A DNA stretch of 64,000 nt from the NCBI GenBank assembly GCA_023419605.1, contig JAEZXR010000130.1, positions 215,801-279,800 on the forward strand, read 5' to 3'. The position numbers and the translations under genes were made by a program. The stretch comes from Bacillota bacterium (GTDB taxonomy: Bacteria > Bacillota > Clostridia > Acetivibrionales > JAEZXR01). How positions within the stretch are numbered: the stretch's first letter is position 1; every line of letters starts with the position of its first letter. Positions 1 to 7,860 of the stretch are shown one piece after another. The notes under the pieces were generated by a model, which did no database searches, was not told the origin of the DNA, and saw nothing but the letters and a program-made list of their open reading frames with translations.

Positions 1-584
1 TCTGCTGTTTGCTCGGTACATCGGGTTCCGGTAAATCGACACTTCTTAATCTTATGGCAGGACTTGAGAAGCCTACCAGAGGCCAGATAAGGATAAAAAA
101 CGAGTACATGGAAAAATTGGACGAGAAGAAGCTCGCAGTGTTCCGGCAAAATAATATCGGCTTTGTTTTTCAATCCTATAATCTGCTGCCTGCATTAACT
201 GCTCTGGAAAACGTGAGCTTGCCTTTGGCCTTTAAGGGAATCCCGAGATCCATCCGGGATAAAAGAGCAAAGGCAATGCTGGAGGCGGTGGGTCTGACTT
301 CCCAGTTAAAGAGAAAACCTTCTCAGATGAGCGGAGGACAGCAGCAGAGAGTGGGAATTGCGAGGGCTTTTGTAGGTAAACCGGAGATCGTATTTGCAGA
401 CGAACCCACGGGAAACCTTGACTCTAAAACCACACGGGAAGTCATGGAGCTGATTACGGCGATGGCGCGTAAGCATAACCAGACGTTGATCATTGTCACA
501 CATGATATTACAATTGCGGCATATGCGGATAAGGTTATTCACATCCAGGACGGAAATATAGAAAAGGTTGAAATGAAACAATAA
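1..584 (+). CDS. ABC transporter ATP-binding protein, MacB/LolD type (5' truncated)
   Basis: Nucleotide-binding subunit that would power the permease encoded at 2669-4048. The window opens inside the gene: the frame is open from base 3, and the TTG at 9 lies right at the Walker A motif (GTSGSGKST), so the first roughly 35 residues are missing. Seen in order: Walker A, Q-loop (FVFQSYNLLPA), ABC signature (QMSGGQQQRV), Walker B (IVFADEPTGNLD) and switch histidine (IVTHD). The GNLD ending of Walker B and the LLPALTALENV segment are typical of the MacB/LolD/FtsE subfamily, which works with FtsX-like permeases rather than classical importers. It is followed after 19 bp by an Ig-like membrane protein and then the permease, so the three probably form one operon. 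Confidence 0.93.
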   Translation, partial: CCLLGTSGSGKSTLLNLMAGLEKPTRGQIRIKNEYMEKLDEKKLAVFRQNNIGFVFQSYNLLPALTALENVSLPLAFKGIPRSIRDKRAKAMLEAVGLTSQLKRKPSQMSGGQQQRVGIARAFVGKPEIVFADEPTGNLDSKTTREVMELITAMARKHNQTLIIVTHDITIAAYADKVIHIQDGNIEKVEMKQ

Positions 585-603
585 ATACTAGGGGGATGAC
601 AGA

Positions 604-2676
604 ATGAAAAAAAACAAGTTACTTTTGATTATTTCTACGGCAGTATGTTTTTTTACTGCGAGCATGACAATGAGTATGGCGGGAAGGGCGTCAGAACCAA
701 TCATCGTTAATGTTGCTCCAGGCGAAGTAAATCCGGTGCCTACTGTAGTTCAAGGTACAACCATTCCTGAAGTGACTGCAGGAACGAAAGCTACCCTTAC
801 CCTGCCCATACAAAACAGCAGTGCATATAGTGCGAAAAATATTGTTGTAAAGCTGGACTCTGCCGGAAAACCGGATTTTCCATTTATATATGATGAATTA
901 GGGATTACAAAAAAAATCGAAAAATTAAACGCCAAAGAGACTGTGAATGTGGTTTTTGAATTGGATGTTGACGAATACGCGCAGGAAGGGCGGTATATGA
1001 TAAAGCTTAATTATTCCTATTCAAACACCATGGGAAACGATTATACGGCATCTGAAATGATAAGCGTAAAAGTAATAAATAAAAACACACCTCCGAAGCT
1101 TACCGTCAGCAATGTAAGTTTTGGGGCGGAAAGCGTCAGGCCGGACCAGCAGGTGCTTTTGAATATAAGCGTAAAGAATATCGGAACCCTGGAGGCCAAG
1201 GACGTCAAAGTGACTTTACTGGGATTGAAAACCGGTGAGTTCACGCTCAGCAACTATACAGATACAAAATATTTATCGAATCTCAAAGGACAGGAAACCA
1301 CAGTAGTTTCCTATGATTTGAAAGCATCGAAGGATATAGCGGATGGAGCTCATTCGCTGGAAGTAAAAATGGAGTACAAAGATGGCAAAAAAAATGTACT
1401 TACCGAAACCAACCAGATATTCATACCTTCTACGGGCAAAACTAGCCGTGAGGGGAATCCTTCCATCGTTTTTGATAATATTCAGTATCCTACGAGTCCA
1501 ATAAAACCGGGCAGTGATTTTCCTGTCAGTGTAGACATTACAAATAAAGGGAACGGAAAAGCGGAAAATCTGAAAATGTGGCTTACTTCGGACAAGGAGA
1601 TCATATCCAAATCAATGAGTACCATAACGGTTGATGCTCTCGATAAGGAACAGACAAAAAAGGTGGATTTTTTACTCAGTGCAGTTGCTGATGCAGCTAC
1701 CAAAAATTATCCTATTGCAATTAATGTTGAATATGAAAAAAAAGAAGGGGATAAAACTGAAAAGGTTTCACTGACGCAGTATATAGGTGTTTACATAGAG
1801 AATGAAGCTACCAGCAAATCCGTGCCGAAGATCATTGTAAGCCACTATGCATTTGAGCCTGCACAAATAAAAGCCGGAGAAAGTTTCCAACTGAACCTCT
1901 CCTTTCTGAACACCAGTAAGTTGGTTGCGACCAATAATATAAAAATTTCTCTATCCTCCGATGACGGTACCTTTCAACCCGTGAATACCAGCAGCACTTT
2001 TTATGTGGATGCACTTGCCCCTAAAAGTGTAGTGGAAAAGTCCATAACCCTTATTACAAAACCTGATGTAGCACCAAAGCCGTATTTGATAACGATAAAT
2101 TATGAGTATGAGGATGGCAAGGGAAATCCATATACAGCCAAAGATACCATAAGCATTCCTGTTGTCCAGGCTCCCAGACTTATGACAGGGGAAATAACAG
2201 TTTCGCCGGAAGCATTTGCGGGACAGCCGGTGCCTATAACTGCAGAATTTTTCAATATGGGCAAATCCACTCTGTATAATCTTATGATTAAAGCAAAAGG
2301 GGATTTTCAAGTTCAGGGTGCGGGGAGCTACTATGTGGGAAATTTTGAACCCGGAAAAAGTGATGTTTTTGATGTAACGGTCATACCGAAAGCAACAGGA
2401 GAATCCAAGGGCAATATAGTGTTTAGCTTTGAAGATTCTTCGGGGAAGCAAACGTTGGTCGAAAAGGAATTCACCATGAACATTATGGAGATGCCCGCAC
2501 AGATGGGAATGGAAGGAAGGGTTCCGGGAAATATGCCTCAGCCGGAGGGGAAAAAAACGACAAAGCCCATATATTTTATTGCAGGAGGAATTGGACTGGC
2601 ACTGGTTATAGTTATATTTGCAATTGTCCTGCGAAAAAAAATAAAATCGAGGAAGGAACTGGCGTTGGATGAATAG
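604..2676 (+). CDS. Membrane-anchored Ig-like repeat protein of an ABC (MacB-like) system
   Basis: 690 residues. An N-terminal signal sequence (about 1-29) is followed by an extracellular region and one C-terminal transmembrane helix (about 651-675, YFIAGGIGLALVIVIFAIVL) ending in a lysine/arginine-rich cytoplasmic tail. The ectodomain is built from about five Ig-like repeats starting near residues 52, 163, 285, 407 and 524. Each has the CARDB/NEW3 pattern of a Pro-rich first strand, a V-x-V/I-N-I-T/K-N-x-G core and a closing Y-x-Y strand, as in the S-layer-like COG1361 group. The start ATG at 604 has GGGGGATG just upstream. It overlaps the permease start by 8 bp, so translation is probably coupled. 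It stands where a MacA-type periplasmic adaptor would be in a Gram-negative MacAB operon. Its role as a substrate-handling or wall-spanning partner is inference. Confidence 0.8.
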   Translation: MKKNKLLLIISTAVCFFTASMTMSMAGRASEPIIVNVAPGEVNPVPTVVQGTTIPEVTAGTKATLTLPIQNSSAYSAKNIVVKLDSAGKPDFPFIYDELGITKKIEKLNAKETVNVVFELDVDEYAQEGRYMIKLNYSYSNTMGNDYTASEMISVKVINKNTPPKLTVSNVSFGAESVRPDQQVLLNISVKNIGTLEAKDVKVTLLGLKTGEFTLSNYTDTKYLSNLKGQETTVVSYDLKASKDIADGAHSLEVKMEYKDGKKNVLTETNQIFIPSTGKTSREGNPSIVFDNIQYPTSPIKPGSDFPVSVDITNKGNGKAENLKMWLTSDKEIISKSMSTITVDALDKEQTKKVDFLLSAVADAATKNYPIAINVEYEKKEGDKTEKVSLTQYIGVYIENEATSKSVPKIIVSHYAFEPAQIKAGESFQLNLSFLNTSKLVATNNIKISLSSDDGTFQPVNTSSTFYVDALAPKSVVEKSITLITKPDVAPKPYLITINYEYEDGKGNPYTAKDTISIPVVQAPRLMTGEITVSPEAFAGQPVPITAEFFNMGKSTLYNLMIKAKGDFQVQGAGSYYVGNFEPGKSDVFDVTVIPKATGESKGNIVFSFEDSSGKQTLVEKEFTMNIMEMPAQMGMEGRVPGNMPQPEGKKTTKPIYFIAGGIGLALVIVIFAIVLRKKIKSRKELALDE

Positions 2677-4048
2677 TCTTGATCTAATGAAAATGGGATT
2701 TAGGAATCTGTTCAGAAGAAAAGCCCGCACAATCCTAACGGTACTTGGAGTTGTAATCGGGACTGCGGCTATTGTGGTCATGCTTTCCCTCGGCATAGGA
2801 ATGAATGAAAGCTTTGACCGTGAGATGAAAAGAATGGGCAGCCTTAATGTAATCGATGTAAATAACTACCGCATGATGGAAAGTGGAGGCGGTATGGTGA
2901 CTTCCGTGCAGTCAACGGTGCTGGACGATAAAACTGTATCAAAGATATCGCAATTGGAAGGTGTAGAAGTAGTGACCCCCTTGCTGGAAACCAACCTTAA
3001 GTTTATTTCCGGCAAGTACGTGACAATCGTCCAGCTCATAGGAATCGATACAAGAACCATGAAAGCTTTTGACTTTAAAGCTGCGGAAGGAAGGCTGCTG
3101 CAGGAAGGAGAAAGCTATACTGTAATTTTTGGAGCCAATAGTGCGCAAAACTTTTATAATCCAAAATCCAGGAGGAGCTTTGGTTTTGTTATGGGAGGGA
3201 TGCCAGGTCAAAAACCCCTGGTTGATGTGATGAATGATAAGCTGAGCTTTACCTTTGACATGAGCTATGGGGAAAAACGGCCTACCACAAGTACTGGGAA
3301 CGAACCCAATAAAAAGCCGGCACCTCTTTACAAGGCAAAGGTTGCAGGTGTTTTGGCCCAGTCCAACGATGAGAAGGACTATTGCGTGTATATGGATATA
3401 AACCAGCTTAAAAAGCTGATGACAGAGTATAAAAAAAGCCAGAGCAGTCAGGAACGGCAGAGAGATTCGCAAAGCCAGCAGGGATATCAGCGGATTAAGG
3501 TGAAAGTTGCCGATGTAAAGGATGTAGATAAGGTTCAGGGAAAAATAAAGGAGATGGGTTTTGGCACAAACAGCCTTGCAGATATCAGAAAGTCAATGCA
3601 GAAGCAGGCAGGTGTAATACAGACGGTACTTGGGGGAATCGGTGCGATATCACTGTTGATAGCGGCCCTCGGTATTACAAATACAATGGTCATGTCTATT
3701 TATGAAAGGACCAGAGAGATTGGCGTAATGAAAGTATTGGGCTGTATGCTTGGCGATATAAGGAGGCTGTTCCTGTTTGAAGCAGGAATGATAGGACTTA
3801 TAGGAGGGGTCGTGGGTATCGCTTTCAGCTATGGAGCTTCCGTACTGCTTAACTCTGTAGGTGCCGGGCTCTTAAATGGCGGCAGAATGGGTATGATGGA
3901 CGGTGAACCCAACAAAATTTCGGTAATACCCCCGTGGCTGGCTTTGTCTGCTGTGGCCTTTGCTATTTTTGTTGGATTGGTATCAGGCTTTTATCCCGCC
4001 AGAAGGGCTATGAAGCTTAGTGCATTGGAAGCTATAAAGACGGAATAA
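2669..4048 (+). CDS. ABC transporter permease, MacB/FtsX type
   Basis: 459 residues. One N-terminal transmembrane helix follows the RNLFRRKARTILTVLGVVIGTAAIV motif characteristic of MacB-like permeases. A long extracytoplasmic domain (about 50-310) follows, including a low-complexity Ser/Gln/Arg stretch near 255-272. The C-terminal FtsX domain has three helices, with the conserved MSIYERTREIGVMKVLGC segment before the second and FYPARRAMKLSALEAIKTE at the end. This four-helix type III ABC architecture is used for mechanotransmission, lipoprotein or peptide export, and antibiotic or bacteriocin resistance. The substrate is not evident. The gene overlaps the preceding one by 8 bp and is the last of the three-gene set. 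Confidence 0.93.
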   Translation: MNSLDLMKMGFRNLFRRKARTILTVLGVVIGTAAIVVMLSLGIGMNESFDREMKRMGSLNVIDVNNYRMMESGGGMVTSVQSTVLDDKTVSKISQLEGVEVVTPLLETNLKFISGKYVTIVQLIGIDTRTMKAFDFKAAEGRLLQEGESYTVIFGANSAQNFYNPKSRRSFGFVMGGMPGQKPLVDVMNDKLSFTFDMSYGEKRPTTSTGNEPNKKPAPLYKAKVAGVLAQSNDEKDYCVYMDINQLKKLMTEYKKSQSSQERQRDSQSQQGYQRIKVKVADVKDVDKVQGKIKEMGFGTNSLADIRKSMQKQAGVIQTVLGGIGAISLLIAALGITNTMVMSIYERTREIGVMKVLGCMLGDIRRLFLFEAGMIGLIGGVVGIAFSYGASVLLNSVGAGLLNGGRMGMMDGEPNKISVIPPWLALSAVAFAIFVGLVSGFYPARRAMKLSALEAIKTE

Positions 4049-4222
4049 ATACTTTACTTTGACAGGAGCGTAAGTTCCTTCACATTTTATAAACGTTATA
4101 TTGAAGGTACTCCCAAAGGGCATATGCGCGGCATTATCGAAAAGGATACAAGAAGTGAATATATGAGCGGGCTAATTTGTGCTATACTGGAGTGGTGTCC
4201 TGTGTTACACATCAGTAAGTAA
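4049..4222 (+). pseudogene. Possible 3' remnant of an unidentified gene
   Basis: Directly after the permease stop, the frame running from 4049 to a TAA at 4220-4222 reads as a plausible globular C-terminus, with segments such as FTFYKRYIEGTPKGHMRGI and SEYMSGLICAILEWC. It has no start codon or ribosome binding site, and the frame is closed upstream by the permease stop codon itself. Composition and absence of internal stops over 57 codons suggest a truncated gene tail rather than random sequence, but I do not recognise the family. It could equally be chance. The MFS gene starts 16 bp further on. Confidence 0.3.
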
Positions 4223-4238
4223 AAGGAGAAAACAGTAA

Positions 4239-5477
4239 ATGAGATATACTTACAAAGATACGCTGTATGCTTGCTATTTGGGTTATATTACGCAGGCAAT
4301 CGTAAATAATCTTGCACCACTATTTTTTATCGTTTTTCAAAATGAATTTAGCACTTCCTTTGAGATGATAGGACGATTGATCCTCATTAATTTTGGAACA
4401 CAGATTGTGACTGATTTTCTAGCTGTCAAATTTGTTGATAGGATCGGCTATCGGAAAGCGGCAGTGCTGGCGCATATTTTTAGTGCAGCAGGGCTAATGG
4501 CTCTTGGGATTTTACCCAAGCTTTTTCCATCCCCTTATAGTGGGCTGGTGCTTGCCGTAGTTATCTATGCAATCGGGGGTGGACTTATTGAGGTCTTGAT
4601 TAGCCCTATTGTAGAGTCTTTACCGGGAGAGGCAAAGGCGTCAGCCATGAGTCTGCTGCATTCATTTTATTGCTGGGGTCAGATGAGCGTTGTCTTAATT
4701 ACCACCGTTTTGATGAAAGTACTGGGAACAGGAATATGGTTTGTATTGCCCGTTTTATGGTCACTCATTCCGGTATATAACCTGTTCAGATTCATGAAAG
4801 TTCCTCTTATGCCAACTGTTCCAGAAGAGGAAAAAACACCTGTCAGGCAATTGTTTACTTCAAAGGTATTCGTTATTGCATTAATCCTCATGATGTGCGC
4901 GGGGGCATCGGAGCTAACCATGTCACAATGGTCTTCGCTGTTTGCACAAAAGGGATTGCAAGTTTCAAAATTGGTGGGCGATTTATTAGGACCTTGTCTA
5001 TTTGCCGTCTTAATGGGGATTGGACGTACTCTATATGGTGTTTGGGGACATAAAGTCCACTTGAAAAAAGCGTTGATGGCAAGTGGACTTTTATGCATTG
5101 CTTGTTATGCCGTTACCGTATTTATTCAAATTCCTATTATTTCACTGTTGGGCTGTGCGCTTTGCGGATTGTCTGTCAGTTTGATGTGGCCGGGTACTTT
5201 TAGCTTGACTGCCGAATCCTATCCAAAGGGCGGAACTGCCATGTTTGGCATTCTCGCGATATTTGGTGATCTAGGAGCTTCCGTTGGACCCTGGCTTGCG
5301 GGACTCGTATCAGACTTGGCACAAAAGTCAGGCAAGCTAGCCGCCATTGGCGAATCCAGTGGATTGAACCCAGAGCAATTGGGACTTAAATCAGGATTGT
5401 TTACAGCTATGATTTTTCCTCTGCTATTATTGGTGGGCATTGCGCTTTTGAAAAGGAAAAGGGTTTCGGATCAATAG
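4239..5477 (+). CDS. Major facilitator superfamily transporter
   Basis: 412 residues with about 12 hydrophobic segments, consistent with an MFS permease of the plasma membrane. The loop after helix 2 holds VKFVDRIGYRKAAV, a form of the MFS signature between helices 2 and 3. A charged central loop (about 189-205, VPLMPTVPEEEKTPVRQL) separates the two six-helix halves. The start ATG at 4239 is preceded by AAAAGGAGAAAA at good spacing. The arrangement resembles the sugar/fucose-permease-like branch (GGGLIEVLISPIVESLP segment), so a small carbohydrate is a possible substrate, but nothing nearby settles it. It seems to be a single-gene unit. Confidence 0.87.
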   Translation: MRYTYKDTLYACYLGYITQAIVNNLAPLFFIVFQNEFSTSFEMIGRLILINFGTQIVTDFLAVKFVDRIGYRKAAVLAHIFSAAGLMALGILPKLFPSPYSGLVLAVVIYAIGGGLIEVLISPIVESLPGEAKASAMSLLHSFYCWGQMSVVLITTVLMKVLGTGIWFVLPVLWSLIPVYNLFRFMKVPLMPTVPEEEKTPVRQLFTSKVFVIALILMMCAGASELTMSQWSSLFAQKGLQVSKLVGDLLGPCLFAVLMGIGRTLYGVWGHKVHLKKALMASGLLCIACYAVTVFIQIPIISLLGCALCGLSVSLMWPGTFSLTAESYPKGGTAMFGILAIFGDLGASVGPWLAGLVSDLAQKSGKLAAIGESSGLNPEQLGLKSGLFTAMIFPLLLLVGIALLKRKRVSDQ

Positions 5478-5528
5478 AAAAACCTCAGCTTTATATTATG
5501 AAGTAGTATACCCATTTAATTCAAAAAA

Positions 5529-5558
5529 CTGTAGGAAGTTTATGTAAACTTCCTACAG
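5529..5558 (-). terminator. Rho-independent terminator for the nitroreductase gene
   Basis: A perfect 14-bp inverted repeat (CTGTAGGAAGTTTA and its complement) with a 2-base centre. On the minus strand it is followed by TTTTTTGAATT, so it terminates leftward transcription from the gene at 5593-6099. On the plus strand it is followed by a C-run and would work poorly for the MFS gene. Confidence 0.8.
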
Positions 5559-5592
5559 CCCCCCAAATAGCTTTAAAAGCAAGCCTTACATA

Positions 5593-6099
5593 TTACCACT
5601 GATTCCAGTGAACTCTAGCTTCATCGTACCGGTCTAAAACATCTTTCTTTTCAGCCGGATAGCCTAATGACACGATAGAGAATGGTACGATGTGTTCAGG
5701 CAGGTTTAAAAACTCCTTGATTCCTTCAACAACTTCCTCCATGGGATACACTGCAAGCCATACAGCCCCCAGGCCCAGCTCTTGTGCCATAATCAGCATG
5801 TTCTCGGTAGCGGCAGAACAATCCTGTACCCAAAGCTCTCCAACAAACTTATTTTTAAGCTGCATATCGCCACAAACAACAATGGCGTGACTGGCTTCCT
5901 TTAGCATTTGTGAACTCGGCTGAATTTCAGGGATGCGGGTTACTTTGTTTTTGTCCTCTAAAACAATAAATTGCCAGGGTTGAGCATTTCCTGCCGAAGG
6001 TGCCGACATTCCTGCTTTTAAAATCAATTCTATATTTTCTTTTGATATTTGCCTATCCAGATACCTTCGTATGCTTCTTCTTTCAAATATGGCCTTCAT
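5593..6099 (-). CDS. Nitroreductase family protein
   Basis: 168 residues, the short single-domain nitroreductase size. FMN-binding signatures are visible: FERRSIRRYLDRQIS at the N-terminus, SAPSAGNAQPWQFIVL around residues 33-48, and LGLGAVWLAVYPMEEVVEGIK near 112-132, ending in FSIVSLGYPAEKK. Such enzymes are FMN-dependent NAD(P)H oxidoreductases acting on nitroaromatics, quinones or flavins; the real substrate is unknown. It is co-oriented with the flavodoxin-like gene at 6150-6824 (50 bp gap). The two probably form a redox operon controlled by the divergent HxlR regulator at 6951. Confidence 0.9.
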   Translation of the reverse strand: MKAIFERRSIRRYLDRQISKENIELILKAGMSAPSAGNAQPWQFIVLEDKNKVTRIPEIQPSSQMLKEASHAIVVCGDMQLKNKFVGELWVQDCSAATENMLIMAQELGLGAVWLAVYPMEEVVEGIKEFLNLPEHIVPFSIVSLGYPAEKKDVLDRYDEARVHWNQW

Positions 6100-6149
6100 T
6101 TATTTACCTTCTTTCATTATAATGTATTATTCGGGTAAAAACCGTGTTT

Positions 6150-6824
6150 TTATTGTGTGTTACCAGGATCCGTCAAACTGGGGTGCCGGGTGAATTTTAC
6201 ACCCATTTCAAAGGCTTTTTGACAGTCTTTGGGGAACTGTTCCCTTTTCCTTTTTGCTTTTTCTTCCGGATTAATGAAGGGAGCAATCACATACATGGAA
6301 TAGTCGTCATACTGATAGGTATCTGTAACAAGCAGTGATTCCGACGATCCAAAAGCCATTTTCATAGTATCTTCGATTTCCTTAAACCGTTGTTCATATC
6401 CCACTTCTTTTATCTGGTTTTCTGTAACACCCATTGTGTAAATGAAGCCTGTGGGGATTTTTCTTTTGAAAAGAGTGGTAAAATTCTGCATATCAAAGAG
6501 TGGGTACATTAACCTTTCCAGAAACGACCTCATTTCGCCGGTAACGGCGCCCATATAAATAGGAGAGCCTAGTATAACGGCATCGGCGTCCTCAACTTTT
6601 TTGAAAATCGGTGTTAAATCATCCTTTACGGCGCATTTGCCATAGCTGCTGCCACCCTTCAATTTGCACGAAAAACAGCTTGTGCAGCCCTTATAATTAA
6701 GATCATAAAGGTGAATCAGCTCCGTCTCTGCACCCTGCGAGGCAGCTCCTTCCAGTGCCTTATTCAATAAAGTCACAGTATTCCACGCTTTTCTCGGACT
6801 TCCGTTAAACGCCAATACTTTCAT
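6150..6824 (-). CDS. Flavodoxin-fold NAD(P)H-dependent oxidoreductase (FMN reductase family)
   Basis: 224 residues from the preferred start. Met at 6824 (MKVLAFNGSPRKAWNTVTLL) is chosen over the in-frame ATG at 6845 because GGGAGG lies 8 bases before it on the minus strand and the family's beta-1 strand starts there. The GSPRK-x-N-T phosphate-binding loop, the Cys-rich CTSCFSCKLKG segment (residues about 47-57) and the AVILGSPIYMGAVTGEMRSFLERL flavin loop place it in the iron-sulfur-flavoprotein-like NADPH-dependent FMN reductase family. It is divergent from the HxlR regulator, which is the usual arrangement for HxlR-controlled redox enzymes. Confidence 0.9.
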   Translation of the reverse strand: MKVLAFNGSPRKAWNTVTLLNKALEGAASQGAETELIHLYDLNYKGCTSCFSCKLKGGSSYGKCAVKDDLTPIFKKVEDADAVILGSPIYMGAVTGEMRSFLERLMYPLFDMQNFTTLFKRKIPTGFIYTMGVTENQIKEVGYEQRFKEIEDTMKMAFGSSESLLVTDTYQYDDYSMYVIAPFINPEEKAKRKREQFPKDCQKAFEMGVKFTRHPSLTDPGNTQ

Positions 6825-6897
6825 AGAATATACCTCCCGCATCAAATTTTAATTGACTTCCTTTTGCCCATTGTATATCATAGTGATAAAAAAGTTA

Positions 6898-6922
6898 AGT
6901 ATGCACTTTTTTGTTATATACT
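6898..6922. promoter_or_regulatory. Candidate HxlR operator, copy 1
   Basis: A 25-bp element starting AGTATGCACTTT and ending ATACT, with AGTAT/ATACT inverted ends, lies in the divergent intergenic region between the flavodoxin-like gene and the HxlR gene. The same element, 22 of 25 bases identical, sits at 30450-30474 in the equivalent place next to the second HxlR gene. Conservation between two otherwise unrelated intergenic regions, each beside an HxlR gene, supports a binding site for this regulator type. Confidence 0.65.
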
Positions 6923-6950
6923 AAATCAAAAGTAAGTAAAGGGGTATGGT

Positions 6951-7274
6951 ATGAATAATAAGAACGAAGAGCTTGATTGTCCAATAAGCTACACACTTTC
7001 CGTTTTAGGTGGAAAGTGGAAATGGGCTATATTATTTCTAATATTTAGAGATAGAGTCATCCGGTACAGCAAACTGAAGGACTATCTACCCTCCATTGCG
7101 CACAAAACGCTAAGCCAACAGCTAAAGGAACTGGAAAACAGCGGAATGATCCATAGAGAACAGTATATCCAAGTACCTCCAAAGGTAGAGTATTCTTTAA
7201 CTAAAAAAGGAGAGACACTTATCCCGATACTTCAACTTATGTCCCAATGGGGGGAGAAAAATAGAATAAAATAA
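6951..7274 (+). CDS. HxlR-family winged-helix transcriptional regulator
   Basis: 107 residues, the normal length for this DUF24/HxlR family. Seen: the N-terminal cysteine in LDCPISYTLSVLGGKWKWAILF (often redox-sensing in YodB/HypR-type members), the recognition region HKTLSQQLKELENSGMIHREQY, and the wing QVPPKVEYSLTKKGETLIPIL. It is divergent from a flavodoxin-like reductase and a nitroreductase, a typical target set for quinone- or electrophile-responsive HxlR repressors. RBS AAAGGGGTATGGT precedes the ATG at 6951. A second paralogue lies at 30497-30820. Confidence 0.93.
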   Translation: MNNKNEELDCPISYTLSVLGGKWKWAILFLIFRDRVIRYSKLKDYLPSIAHKTLSQQLKELENSGMIHREQYIQVPPKVEYSLTKKGETLIPILQLMSQWGEKNRIK

Positions 7275-7304
7275 CGGCATGTCTTTCTTATCGTGTATAA
7301 TAAT

Positions 7305-7365
7305 TATCGGCGTACAAAAATAGCTTCAGGGCTCTATGGTCTGAAGCTATTTTTATGCGCCGATA
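7305..7365 (+). terminator. Hairpin terminator after the HxlR gene
   Basis: A long hairpin. The outer arms TATCGGCG and CGCCGATA enclose a 14-bp inner stem (AAAAATAGCTTCAG and its complement, 7316-7354) with an 11-base loop. The inner stem ends in a T-run on either strand, so it can serve as an intrinsic terminator for the regulator gene. Confidence 0.7.
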
Positions 7366-7860
7366 CGGACCGATATTAACGGGACGGAATCGCATCCATC
7401 CGGGAATGCCCTTCTGGATGACAATGAATTTGGCGTAGGATCAAAGTTCTGGAATTCAAAAAGTGAGCAGGAATTTCAACCATTTAACAGGATTACCGTA
7501 TTATTCTAAGTGCGAAATTACTATAAAATATTGGTGTGGATAATGAAGATTCGAAGGGTACGATAAAAAACAGTGGCACTTCACGCCTATAGTAGCTGCA
7601 ATTGTCAATATTATCTCTGATAGTGTGCGTTTTCAGAAAGCATTTCATAATATACCGGAATTGAAGCCTATCACCGAAAATGTGAGTTTTCGAAGGAGGT
7701 GAATTTAAAGAAGGTTAAGTTCCTATTATATTCAGCAAAAACCAATAACCACAAGGAAAAGGTATGGAAGGAGGCGGATATGCAAAGAAAGCAATCAAAG
7801 TAAGCAGGTAATTGTTCTTTTACAGTTTGCTGTGAAAATTAAAAAGGAGAGTGTAAAAAT
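7366..7860 (+). other. Non-coding upstream region of the first GH87 gene
   Basis: About 500 bases without a convincing gene. The stretch 7378-7509 reads open for 43 codons (including LDDNEFGVGSKFWNSKS) and may be a decayed gene end, but it has no start signal. Closer to the GH87 gene there are strong ribosome-binding sequences not used by it: GAAGGAGGTGAA near 7693, and GGAGGCGG before a 7-codon frame at 7780-7803 (MQRKQSK). These could translate very short leader peptides. I saw no clear sigma-A promoter or operator. Confidence 0.35.

Noticed and set aside
1951..2796. 281-codon open frame on the minus strand inside the Ig-like protein gene
   Set aside because: Shadow of the plus-strand gene: amino-acid composition rich in Arg, Cys, Tyr and His, no RBS and no domain. 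The plus frame has clear repeats, signal sequence and membrane anchor.
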